A stretch of 39,058 bases of DNA from Verrucomicrobiota bacterium (GTDB lineage: Bacteria; Verrucomicrobiota; Verrucomicrobiae; Chthoniobacterales; UBA10450), in contig VBQB01000093.1 of assembly GCA_005887855.1 (NCBI GenBank), positions 1-39,058 on the forward strand, written 5' to 3'. The position numbers and the translations under genes were made by a program. This document shows positions 15,837 through 24,043 of this stretch, piece by piece. The notes under the pieces are model-generated. The model was not told the DNA's origin. It saw only the letters and a program-made list of their open reading frames with translations, and did not search any database. How positions within the stretch are numbered: the stretch's first letter is position 1; each line of letters opens with the position of its first letter.

Positions 15837-16321
15837 AGACCGCGTTAATGGGCTTCGCTCTCTGGCTTTTGTGCGCGGCTGCGGTCGCGGCGGAGAAGGT
15901 TTCATTCGTCAAAATTGATGGAGCGATTGGTCCGGCGACAGCGAGTTACATATCGCGGAGTATCGATGAAGCGCGGACGCAGAACGCGCAATGTCTCATC
16001 ATTCAACTTAACACGCCGGGCGGCTTGCTCGATTCAACACAGACGATTGTGCAAAGCTTTTTGGGGTCTCCTGTGCCAGTGGTGGTTTATGTAGCTCCGA
16101 CGGGTGCGACCGCAACCAGTGCCGGTTGTTTTATTACCATTGCCGCGAGTGTCGCCGCTATGGCGCCCGCCACGACGATTGGCGCGGCTCATCCGGTCTC
16201 GATAGGCGGTTTTCCGAGTGGCGGAGAAGAAAAGACCGATGATACCATGAAGCAGAAGCTGGAAAATTTTTCTGTGAGCTACATCGAAGCGATCGCGGGC
16301 AAACGCAAGCCCTCGAGCTAA
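15833..16321 (+). pseudogene. nfeD: NfeD (long, ClpP-class form), N-terminal part, frameshifted
   Basis: This part encodes the signal peptide (residues 1-20, ending AVAAEK) and the ClpP-class serine protease domain of a long-form NfeD: LIIQLNTPGGLLDST, the catalytic Ser region TATSAGCFI, and GAAHPVSIGG. It is a membrane-associated protease that acts with stomatin-like proteins. After EAIAGKR (codon ending 16306) the frame runs to a stop at 16319-16321, while ALELKVIDLIAP continues in another frame from 16309. The segment of about 20 residues normally between them (RN..WAE.AV..S.S.TA.E) is missing. The net loss is 3k+1 bases. Confidence 0.85.
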
Positions 16322-17055
16322 AAGTCATCGATCTGATCGCCCCCGATCTGTCGGCGTTACTAAAACAATTGAACGGGCGCGTGGTGGAGGGCAAGACACT
16401 CAGGACCGCAGGCGCCGAAGTAACGGAGATAAAGATGTCGCCATCGGAGCGTGTCTTTCAAAAGCTCTGGCGGCCGGAGGTCATGTTCGTCCTCATGCTC
16501 ATCGCGATCTATGGAATCATTGGTGAACTGACCACGCCCGGCGCGATTCTGCCCGGCGTAGTCGGCGCGATTGCGTTGGTCTTGGTGCTCTATCTGGCGG
16601 CAATCCTGCCGGTCAACGTCACTGGACTCGTGTTGATCGCACTCGCGCTCATGCTTTTCATCTTTGATGTGTATGCGCCTACGCACGGTGTGCTGACGGT
16701 GGGCGGAGTCATTGCATTTCTAATCGGGTCCCTCATGCTTTTCAACCGCGCGGATCCGCTTTTTCGGTTGTCGCTGAGCTACATCATTCCAGCGACGCTG
16801 ATCACCGCGGCGTTCTTTATTTTCGTTATTGGAAAAGGCCTGCGCGCGCAACTCTTGCCGGTGAAGGTGGGCGCGGAAACGCTGCTTGGAAAAACCGTGA
16901 CGGCATTGACGCCAATCGACGCGGGCGGCGGCTGGATTTTCGTTGAAGGCGAATATTGGAACGCGGTCAGCGATACGCCCATCAAAAAAGGCGAACCTGC
17001 CGAGATCGCAGCGGTGCAAGGATTAACCGCAAAACTAAAACCTAAAGGAGAATAA
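16309..17055 (+). pseudogene. nfeD: NfeD, membrane and OB-fold part, frameshifted
   Basis: The continuation reads ALELKVIDLIAPDLSALL, then four hydrophobic helices (around FVLMLIAIYGIIGEL, GAIALVLVLYLAAIL, VTGLVLIALALMLFIF, GGVIAFLIGSLML) and a further one (IPATLITAAFFIFVIG). The C-terminal OB-fold NfeD domain follows (GAETLLGKTVTALTPID, GWIFVEGEYWNAVSD). This half is undamaged. An internal ATG at 16369 exists but has no Shine-Dalgarno. Only 4 bases separate its stop from the slipin gene, which matches the standard nfeD-slipin operon. Confidence 0.85.
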
Positions 17056-17059
17056 AGCC

Positions 17060-17842
17060 ATGCCATTACTCGAAGCGCTGCCGAAATTAATTAGTTGGGC
17101 CATACCACTCATTGTTCTTGCCATCATTATCCTGCCGCAGGCGATCCGTATCCTGCGCGAATACGAGCGAGGAGTGATTTTCCGTCTCGGGAAATTGCTC
17201 GGTGCGAAAGGTCCGGGGCTGATTTTCCTCATCCCCATCGTGGATCGAATGGTGCGAATGGATTTGCGCGTCGTGACCATCAACGTCGAGCGACAGGAGG
17301 TGATGACGCGTGACAACGTGCCGGTGACGGTCGACGCGGTTGTTTATTTCCGCGTGGTCGATCCGCAAGCCGCGGTCGTGAAAGTGGAGAACTTTCTCAA
17401 AGCCACCTCTCTCATCGCCCAGACCACGCTGCGCAGCGTGCTCGGCCAGGCCCCCTTGGACGACCTGCTTTCGCAGCGCGAGTCGATTAACCAGAAGTTG
17501 CAGGAGATCATTGACCGGCAAACCGAACCGTGGGGCGTCAAAGTCACGGCGGTCGAGGTGAAGGACGTGGCGTTGCCCGACACCATGAAGCGCGCGATGG
17601 CCAAGCAGGCCGAAGCCGAGCGCGAACGCCGCGCGAAGATCGTCAACGCCGAGGGCGAATTTCAAGCTGCGGAGAAAATGGTGCAGGCTGCCGCGATGAT
17701 GAGTAAGGAGCCGATTGCGCTACAACTGCGCTTCCTGCAAACCATGCGCGAGATTTCGAGCGAGCACAACACAACGACGTTTCTCCCTGTCCCTATCGAT
17801 TTGTTCGCGCCATTTAAGAAGAGCGAGCCACCCAAAGCGTAA
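17060..17842 (+). CDS. Slipin / stomatin-like SPFH protein
   Basis: A 260-residue protein with an N-terminal membrane helix (residues 8-28, LISWAIPLIVLAIIILPQ) followed by an SPFH domain: REYERGVIFRLGKLLGAKGPGL, TRDNVPVTVDAVVYFRV, TTLRSVLGQAPLDDLLSQRE. A helical AKQAEAERERRAKIVNAEGEFQAAEK coiled-coil and the C-terminal PLPIDL-like motif (VPIDLF) follow. Slipins form membrane assemblies and are substrates or partners of NfeD proteases. AAGGAG lies 11 bases before ATG 17060. Complete and of normal length, in contrast to its nfeD partner. Confidence 0.93.
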   Translation: MPLLEALPKLISWAIPLIVLAIIILPQAIRILREYERGVIFRLGKLLGAKGPGLIFLIPIVDRMVRMDLRVVTINVERQEVMTRDNVPVTVDAVVYFRVVDPQAAVVKVENFLKATSLIAQTTLRSVLGQAPLDDLLSQRESINQKLQEIIDRQTEPWGVKVTAVEVKDVALPDTMKRAMAKQAEAERERRAKIVNAEGEFQAAEKMVQAAAMMSKEPIALQLRFLQTMREISSEHNTTTFLPVPIDLFAPFKKSEPPKA

Positions 17843-17860
17843 GTTTCTTCGATCGGGGTC

Positions 17861-17941
17861 TGTAGCCGATTCGCTGTGCGAAGCGCGGGGCGCGGGTGTT
17901 TGTTTCAGTTCATTATGCCCCACAGAGCGGCGGCGACTACA
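17861..17941. repeat. REP-like doublet downstream of slipin
   Basis: The left arm begins TGTAGCCGATTCGC and the right arm ends GGCGGCGACTACA. They are imperfect inverted copies around a central AT-rich part (GTTTGTTTCAGTTCATTAT). It fills the spacer between the slipin gene and the APH/P-loop kinase. Confidence 0.55.
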
Positions 17942-17982
17942 ACGTTTGAAACGCGCGGATGGTTAAATAAACAAACTTAAGC

Positions 17983-18335
17983 GTGAAAGGCCTATTGGAA
18001 TCACAGGAGCGGCTGGTTTCTTTCCTGGAATCGCCGGCTTCGTATCCACACAGACCGCCGGAAGTGCGCTCGATTCAGACGCACATCTCGTGGGTCTTCA
18101 TTGCCCCGCCCTTTGTCTTCAAAGTGAAGAAGCCCGTGAATTTCGGGTTCCTTAATTTCAGCACCTTGGAAAAGCGGCACCATTTTTGCCAACGCGAGCT
18201 TGAGCTGAATCGCAGGCTCTGCCCGGAAGTCTATTTGGCTGTGGTCCCGATGTACAAAAGCGGGTCCGGCTTCTCTTTCAACGCAGAAGGAGAAATCGCC
18301 GAGTACAGCGTGAAGATGAGAGAACTGCCGCATGG
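17983..18335 (+). pseudogene. APH/P-loop bifunctional kinase, N-terminal part, frameshifted
   Basis: Start GTG 17983. The sequence follows the N-terminal lobe of the family often named 'bifunctional aminoglycoside phosphotransferase/ATP-binding protein': VRSIQTHISWVFIAPPFVFKVKK (ATP lysine), NFGFLNFSTLEKRHHFCQRE, LNRRLCPEVYLAV, EYSVKMRELPHG. At about 18333 it passes into the wrong frame, which stays open by chance to 19074 with no family likeness. Family sequence resumes in the frame of 18336. About 21-24 residues (the LL..G.....I..L...I stretch) are missing. The net loss is 3k+1 bases. Confidence 0.8.
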
Positions 18336-19565
18336 TTGTGTCTGCACCGATTTTACGAGTCCGAAGCGCCGACGCCGGAGATCGAACAATGGGGGACGCC
18401 CGAGAAACTCAAGATCAGCACCGACGAGAATTTTGCGCAGGTGGAACCGTTCGTGGAAAAAACGATTTCACCGTTCGCTTTCGAAACGATTCGCCATTTC
18501 ACGAACAGCTTTTATGCGACGAATGAAGATTTATTTCGCAATCGGATTCGCCAACGCCGGATTCGCGATTGCCATGGCGATCTGCACCTCGATCACGTCC
18601 ATCTCACTCCGGAAGCGACGACCATCTTCGATTGCATCGAGTTCAACGATCGGTTCCGATTCACTGACATCGCGAATGACCTCGCATTTTTGGCGATGGA
18701 TTTTGATTTCGAAGGGAAGCGCGAGCTGGGAAATCTGCTTCTTCGAAATGCTGCACGTGAATTTCGAGACCCAGGCGTACTGGAGGTCGCGAACTTCTAC
18801 AAGTGCTATCGGGCTTTTGTGCGCGGAAAAGTCGAAAGCATTCAAGCGATGTCGGAGGAGGCGGCCGATCTCGATGAGCACGCTAAGCAAGCGGCGCGCT
18901 ATTTTCGTCTCGCTTTGCGATACGCCACAAGCGGCTCGGAGCCATTGGTCCTTGTTGTCATGGGCCGCGTTGGCGCCGGCAAAACGACTGTCGCCAGGCA
19001 ATTGGGAGCTGAGTTGGACTGGCCCGTGTTTTCCTCCGACCAAATTCGCAAAACGCTGGCCGGCGTCGCGCTAACGGAGCGGACCGCGCCGGAGTTGCGC
19101 GACAAAATATATTCGGAGCGGATGACCGAACAAACTTACAAGAAGCTTTTAGAGCATGGGCTTCTCGCGCTCGAAACCCACAATGGCGTTGTGCTCGATG
19201 CAACCTTTTCGAGCCGCGCGCATCGCGAATTTCTGCACAAAGAATGCGAGAATGCTCGCGTTGGTTTTCAGTTCGTCGAACTCGATGTCGATCTTGGCGA
19301 GATCGAGCGCAGGCTCAGGGCGCGGAACGAGAGTACGAAAGAGATTTCCGACGCTCGCCTTGAAGACCTTGAAAAATTGAACGCTACTTACGAGCCACCG
19401 TCGGAACTTGCGCCGGGTCTGATCAAAATCTCAGCAGATAATTCTGTCTCCGATACTGTGAAAGCGGTGTTGCAGCAGTTGGCTGAGAAGTCTGCCAGGT
19501 CGCCGCAGCGAATCCATCCTGTCGCACATGGAACGGATTCATCCCGTGGCGAACAGCTTCGCTAA
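18336..19565 (+). pseudogene. APH/P-loop bifunctional kinase, C-terminal part
   Basis: From TTG 18336 this 409-residue stretch reads CLHRFYESEAPTPEIEQWG and then the APH catalytic loop DCHGDLHLDHVHL and the metal site TIFDCIEFNDRFRFTDIANDLAFL (residues about 79-130). A P-loop kinase domain follows at about 205-370: GRVGAGKTTVARQLGAELDW, DQIRKTLAG, VVLDATFSSRAHREFL, LRARNESTKEISDAR. Such proteins are thought to be small-molecule kinases, but the substrate is not known. The C-terminal tail SARSPQRIHPVAHG... is not family-like. The gene ends 4 bases into the convergent UDG gene. Confidence 0.82.
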
Positions 19566-20263
19566 TTCAAATTGGTCACGATCCCCGCGATTTGCTGGCG
19601 AAAGAGCTTGGCGCCTCCGGAAGCGGGATGGCGGATCCGGCAGATGCCGGACGCTCCGACATCCAGATCCTCAAGCTGCGAGGCAGCGACACGACCGAGA
19701 GCTACAATCTCCTCGCATCGAAACAGGTCGAGGAAAGCCTTGAGCACCAGTGTCCCTGCAGACTGCTCGGCCTTGGTCGGCGTCCGGTTGCTCAACATCC
19801 CGGCGCGCGGATCGAATGAATGCCACGGGAACGCATTCCACAAGACGAATTGCTCCGGCGAGAGTCCCAGTCGCAACAACGTGCTCCAGACAATGGTGGC
19901 TGTGGGCTCGGAGAAACCATCTCGACTCTTCTGACGTTTGCTTGTCCGACGCGGTTTGATTCCAGAAAAGAAATCCTTCGCTTCGATCCCGGCGTCCGTC
20001 TTTCGCCCGAAGAGAATGCGCTCGGAAGTCATGGGGATTCCGCTGAAATGACCGCCGCGGTACCCAAGCGCTTCGCCGACCACTGCGAGTCGGGCCTTTT
20101 TGAGTCGCTCGCAAAGATACGCGCGTAACTGCTTGCGCCTGATCGCAGGCGCCTGTGGGCCAACATCGTTTTCCCCATCGACTTGCCACCACGGATTGAA
20201 GACGGCGCTGGATGGCGACTTTTTCAATAGGCGCAGAAAGTTTTCGACTGATTCTGCGGGCAT
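19562..20263 (-). CDS. Uracil-DNA glycosylase superfamily protein
   Basis: A 233-residue protein with the two UDG superfamily signatures: motif 1 as VVGEALGYRGGHFSGIPMTSER (residues about 60-81) and motif 2 as RIRHPASGG (about 211-219). WNAFPWHSF with conserved aromatic residues lies between them. It would remove uracil, or a related base, from DNA. The catalytic Asp/Asn of classical family 1 is not seen, so the exact subfamily is uncertain. ATG 20263 lies 20 bases from the divergent CapA-like gene, with which it must share a promoter region. Confidence 0.78.
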   Translation of the reverse strand: MPAESVENFLRLLKKSPSSAVFNPWWQVDGENDVGPQAPAIRRKQLRAYLCERLKKARLAVVGEALGYRGGHFSGIPMTSERILFGRKTDAGIEAKDFFSGIKPRRTSKRQKSRDGFSEPTATIVWSTLLRLGLSPEQFVLWNAFPWHSFDPRAGMLSNRTPTKAEQSAGTLVLKAFLDLFRCEEIVALGRVAASQLEDLDVGASGICRIRHPASGGAKLFRQQIAGIVTNLN

Positions 20264-20283
20264 AATCGTAATTTACAGTAGAA

Positions 20284-21402
20284 ATGAACTCCCCGCCCAG
20301 GTCGTTGCGTGTGTTTCTCTGCGGCGATGTGATGACCGGCCGCGGCATCGATCAAGCACTGCCGCATCCAGTGGATCCGATTTTGTACGAACCGTATGTG
20401 CGCAATGCGCGCGAATATGTCGATCTTGCCGAAAAAGCGCACGGCGTGTTTGGGCGACCGGTGACCTTCGATTACATCTGGGGCGCCGCACTAGAAGAGT
20501 TGGAGCGAGCGCGCGTGGACCTCAGGATCGTCAATTTGGAAACGGCCATCACGTCCGCCGAGACGCATTGGCCGGGCAAAGGAATTCATTACCGCATGCA
20601 TCCACGGAACATTGGTTGTCTGGCGGCCGCCGGGATCCATGCTTGCACTCTGGCGAACAATCACGTTTTGGATTGGGGATATGCGGGATTGTCTGGAACG
20701 CTGCAAACTTTGGATGCCGCGGGCATTGCCCATTCAGGCGCAGGAGAGAATGCGGACGCGGCAGCCGCTCCCGCAGTGCTGGATGTGGCGGGCAAAGGAC
20801 GCGTAATTCTCTTCTCGTTTGGATCGACAGGCAGTGGAATCCCGCGGGAGTGGAGCGCTACCGCATCACGCCCGGGAGTGAATTTGCTGGACGATCTTTC
20901 GGAAGCGACCGCTGCGCGAATTGCGAGTCGGATGCGAAGACTTCAGCAACCGGGCGACCTGCTCATCGCGTCGATCCACTGGGGCGGCAACTGGGGCTAT
21001 GATATTCCCCCGGAGCAGATCGGGTTTGCCCATCGTTTGGTCGAGGAGGGAGTTGGGGTCGTGCATGGCCACTCTTCTCATCACGTCAAAGCGATCGAGG
21101 TTTTCAAAGGTCGCCTCATCCTCTATGGCTGCGGGGATTTACTCACTGACTACGAAGGGATCAGCGGTTATGAAGCGCTCCGCGGCGATCTAGGCCTGTT
21201 GTACTTGGTCGAACTGGATTCGCAGAGTGGCCGTCTCAGATCAGCGCGATTGGTTCCGACGCAAATGCGGCGCTTCCGCTTAGAGCGTGCGTCGGCCGCC
21301 GATGCGCGTTGGCTTTGCGATCTTCTTAACACCCTTGGCAAGCAATTCGGCACGAGCCCGCGGCTGAAAAAAGACAATAGCATGATGCTCAAATGGCCGT
21401 AA
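20284..21402 (+). CDS. CapA-type metallophosphatase/poly-gamma-glutamate synthesis-like protein
   Basis: A 372-residue CapA (PGA_cap) family protein: FLCGDVMTGRGIDQAL (metal Asp), the LRIVNLETAIT strand (Asn-Leu-Glu), ACTLANNHVLDWGYAG, IASIHWGGNWG, and the closing VVHGHSSHHVKAIEVFKGRLILYGCGDLLTDYE. These residues form the calcineurin-like di-metal site. There is no signal peptide, so it is probably cytosolic. The family includes capsule/polyglutamate factors and many enzymes of unknown substrate. No capBC-like genes are nearby, so a role in polyglutamate synthesis is not supported by context. Confidence 0.85.
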   Translation: MNSPPRSLRVFLCGDVMTGRGIDQALPHPVDPILYEPYVRNAREYVDLAEKAHGVFGRPVTFDYIWGAALEELERARVDLRIVNLETAITSAETHWPGKGIHYRMHPRNIGCLAAAGIHACTLANNHVLDWGYAGLSGTLQTLDAAGIAHSGAGENADAAAAPAVLDVAGKGRVILFSFGSTGSGIPREWSATASRPGVNLLDDLSEATAARIASRMRRLQQPGDLLIASIHWGGNWGYDIPPEQIGFAHRLVEEGVGVVHGHSSHHVKAIEVFKGRLILYGCGDLLTDYEGISGYEALRGDLGLLYLVELDSQSGRLRSARLVPTQMRRFRLERASAADARWLCDLLNTLGKQFGTSPRLKKDNSMMLKWP

Positions 21403-21458
21403 ACGTGCGGACGAGACGCCCGGCTGTCCCACAGACACGAGGGTCTGTACTAAGAATC

Positions 21459-22256
21459 CTAAGAATCAGCGCTGGCCAACAGACGCGGGGCGAGTTCGCG
21501 CAGAAAGCGCTCGACTTCCGCCGGGCCCTTAAGCGCGTAGCGCGCGGCAGTCGATCGCGACTGCTCACCCACGACGATACCGATGCCGCGTTGCTCAAGC
21601 GCGCGGAAGGCGTCTTCGTCGGTGAGATCGTCGCCGATGTAAAGCGGAAGCACTTCCGGTTGTTCCAAGCCCAGCGTTTCCAGCAGCCAGACCACGGCTC
21701 TGCCCTTGTTCCAGTCGATGTTCGGCTGGAGCTCATAGACCTTCTTGCCGGCGGTAATGCGCAGCTCGCGGTGACATGCCCCCGTTTCGTTCACAGCTCG
21801 CTCGACCTTCGTCACGCCCCTCTCATTTGCCTGGCGATAATGCGCGGCGATGGAAAAACGCTTCCGCTCCAGCAGTGCGCCAGATGTGCCCGCGAGCTTT
21901 TCGCCAAGCTCCTTTTCCGCAGCATCGAGAATTGGAAGAAACTCCGTGGCCACTTGTTTCCGCAGCCCGCGCGGCCCGGCGATATCAAAACCGTGACTAC
22001 CGGAGTAAATGATCTCGTTGATGCCCACGCGCCGGCGAATGTCATCCAAGTCGCGGCCGCTGAGGATTGCGACCGGCACGTGAGTCGCCAGCGTCCGCAC
22101 CGCCTCCCGCGTTGAATTGGAGAGCACCGCGTGCGTTGGTTGGCTAACGATCGGCGTAAGCGTGCCATCGTAATCGAGAAAAACGGCGAGCCGTCTGCCG
22201 CGCGGAGGGGCGATATCTTGAAGGTGAGTCAGCGCGGATGGGACCGTCTGTGTCAT
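21459..22256 (-). CDS. otsB: Trehalose-6-phosphate phosphatase
   Basis: A 265-residue HAD-superfamily phosphatase that removes the phosphate from trehalose 6-phosphate. It has HAD motif I FLDYDGTLTPI (nucleophile Asp), motif II ILSGRDLDDIR, YSGSHGFDIAGP, the T6P-site ITAGKKVYELQP and NKGRAV, and motif IV YIGDDLTDEDAF. Length is normal. It lies divergent to otsA with a 280-base region between them, so the two halves of the OtsA-OtsB pathway are co-located but not in one operon. Confidence 0.94.
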   Translation of the reverse strand: MTQTVPSALTHLQDIAPPRGRRLAVFLDYDGTLTPIVSQPTHAVLSNSTREAVRTLATHVPVAILSGRDLDDIRRRVGINEIIYSGSHGFDIAGPRGLRKQVATEFLPILDAAEKELGEKLAGTSGALLERKRFSIAAHYRQANERGVTKVERAVNETGACHRELRITAGKKVYELQPNIDWNKGRAVVWLLETLGLEQPEVLPLYIGDDLTDEDAFRALEQRGIGIVVGEQSRSTAARYALKGPAEVERFLRELAPRLLASADS

Positions 22257-22536
22257 ATTTCGTTAGGCAACGTGGAGCTGGCTTGCGCTTCCGAATGAAA
22301 CGTAGCACCGAGCTGCAGGCAAAGCAGCTTGCTTCCCGCAGATGGTGCACTAACAGCGGCCCCTCCCAGCTTCCGGTACGGCACAGACCGCAACGAACTA
22401 ATGGCGCGCGATTTGTTTGTGAGAACTCCAACAAAGGAGTTAAAAGAGTTACAACGTTACAAAAGTTAGGATGGCGCCGCCGTTCATTTCCGTTGTAACG
22501 ATGTAACCTTCTTAACTTTCTTAAACTCGCTTCAAA
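22257..22536. promoter_or_regulatory. Shared otsB-otsA upstream region with palindromes
   Basis: This divergent control region carries a REP-like hairpin (about 22306-22366, TAGCACCGAGCTGCAGGC...) nearer otsB and a long AT-rich inverted repeat at 22433-22522 directly before otsA. The promoters themselves cannot be placed confidently. Confidence 0.4.
22433..22522. repeat. Long inverted repeat in the otsA 5' region
   Basis: The left arm AAAGGAGTTAAAAGAGTTAC... (22433-22460) and the right arm GTAACGATGTAACCTTCTTA... (22495-22522) are imperfect reverse complements over 28 bases, around a 34-base centre with GGCGCCGCC. It ends 14 bases before the otsA ATG, so in RNA it would form a long hairpin next to the start site. 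Confidence 0.7.
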
Positions 22537-23949
22537 ATGAGCCGCCTCATTCTCGTTTCTAATCGGCTGCCATTCGCGCTTGAGCCAGCGGGTGAGGGCC
22601 AGTGGAGCGTGAAGCCCTCTCCTGGCGGGCTCGTTAGTGCGCTCGGACCCGTGCTGCGCGGCCGCGGCGGGACATGGATCGGTTGGCCCGGAGTCGCGGG
22701 CGAGATCCCGGACGCGCCGTTCGCCGAAGCGACGCGCGACGCAGGCTATGAGGTGGTGTCAGTGGCATTGAGCGAAGCAGAACGCGACGAGTTTTACTAC
22801 GGTTATTCCAACGAAGTCATCTGGCCGCTGTTTCATGACCTGCAAAGCTTCTGCCACTTCGAGCCGGCCTTCTGGGAAACCTACAAGGCAGTGAACGAGC
22901 GCTACGCCGAGGCGATCGCGCGCCACTGCGAGCCTGGCGACTTCATTTGGGTGCACGATTACCATTTAATGTATGTCGCGCAGGCGCTGCGTGAGCGTGG
23001 CGTGCATGCAGCGCTGACATTTTTCCTGCACATCCCCTTTCCGCCATACGACATTTTCGCCAAGCTTCCGCAACAGCAACGTTTGTTGCGCGCCTTGCTC
23101 CAATTCGATCTGCTCGGTTTCCAGACCCGGCGCGACCTGCGCAATTTCCTGCAATGCGTACGTCGCGTGATGCCAGAAGGGAACTTGCTCCCCAGCCGTA
23201 AGCTCCAAGTTATCCGCTTCGACAAGCGCAAGATCCGCGCTGGCAGGTTTCCGATCGGGATCGACTTCGAGTCGTTCGAAAAATGTGCGGTGTCCGAGGA
23301 AGTCGCGCGGAGGGCCCGGGAACTGCGCGCCGCTTTTCCCGGCTGCCAGCTCATGCTGGGCGTGGACCGTCTCGACTACAGCAAAGGAATTCCCGAGCGC
23401 CTGCGCGCGTTTCGCGATGCATTGGATCGGTACGAGGAACTGCGAGGTCGCGTGGTCCTGATCCAGAATGTTGTGCCGAGTCGAGTAGAAATTCCCAGGT
23501 ATCACGAGTTCAAGGACCGCATCGATCGTTTAGTCGGCGACATCAACGGTCGCTTCTCGACCGACACCTGGCTGCCGGTGCATTATCGCTTTCGCAGCCT
23601 CGATCGCGACGATCTGTTGGCCCACTATCGGGCGTGCGAGATCGCGCTGGTCACGCCGCTGAAGGACGGGATGAATCTTGTGGCCAAGGAATACTGCGCA
23701 TGTTGCGTCGATAAAAACGGCGTTCTGATTCTGAGCCAATTCGCGGGCGCGGCCGAGCAGCTCAAGCGCGGCGCGCTGCTGGTGAATCCTTACGATGTCG
23801 AGCAGGTGGCCGACACGATCTTGAAAGCATTCCGAATGAGCCGCGCCGAGCGCAGCGCGCGCATGAAGCGCATGAGACGTGCCGTATCCAACGAGAACGT
23901 GTTCCGGTGGGTGGATTCATTCCTCACGGCGGGATCGCGACTTCGGTAA
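22537..23949 (+). CDS. otsA: Trehalose-6-phosphate synthase (GT20)
   Basis: A 470-residue glycosyltransferase making trehalose 6-phosphate from UDP-glucose and glucose 6-phosphate. Family landmarks, in order, are LILVSNRLPFAL, SPGGLVSALGPVL, IGWPG, YYGYSNEVIWPLFHD, FIWVHDYHLMYVAQALRE, FFLHIPFPPYDIF, FPIGIDFESF, GVDRLDYSKGIPERL and LVTPLKDGMNLVAKEY. The last part carries the nucleotide-sugar binding Asp/Glu residues. The gene is complete. Trehalose is an osmolyte and desiccation protectant, fitting a soil life. No clear Shine-Dalgarno precedes the ATG; the 5' region is AT-rich and palindromic. Confidence 0.96.
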   Translation: MSRLILVSNRLPFALEPAGEGQWSVKPSPGGLVSALGPVLRGRGGTWIGWPGVAGEIPDAPFAEATRDAGYEVVSVALSEAERDEFYYGYSNEVIWPLFHDLQSFCHFEPAFWETYKAVNERYAEAIARHCEPGDFIWVHDYHLMYVAQALRERGVHAALTFFLHIPFPPYDIFAKLPQQQRLLRALLQFDLLGFQTRRDLRNFLQCVRRVMPEGNLLPSRKLQVIRFDKRKIRAGRFPIGIDFESFEKCAVSEEVARRARELRAAFPGCQLMLGVDRLDYSKGIPERLRAFRDALDRYEELRGRVVLIQNVVPSRVEIPRYHEFKDRIDRLVGDINGRFSTDTWLPVHYRFRSLDRDDLLAHYRACEIALVTPLKDGMNLVAKEYCACCVDKNGVLILSQFAGAAEQLKRGALLVNPYDVEQVADTILKAFRMSRAERSARMKRMRRAVSNENVFRWVDSFLTAGSRLR

Positions 23950-24043
23950 ACAAACTACCAAGCTCCGGCCTCCGGTCTGCGGGTTTACCATGCGCTTATA
24001 CCAATCGAGGATCAGCCGAGTTGTCTCAGCAACTCTGCCGTTG

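Noticed and set aside
18336..19074. Continuation of the 17983 ORF as a 363-residue protein
   Set aside because: The sequence after about 18333 in that frame is arginine- and serine-rich noise, while the overlapping frame carries the conserved kinase motifs.
20100..21002. Plus-strand 300-codon ORF over UDG and CapA genes
   Set aside because: It runs across the 5' ends of two divergent genes in a wrong frame; composition is Arg/Gly/Ser-rich and matches no family.
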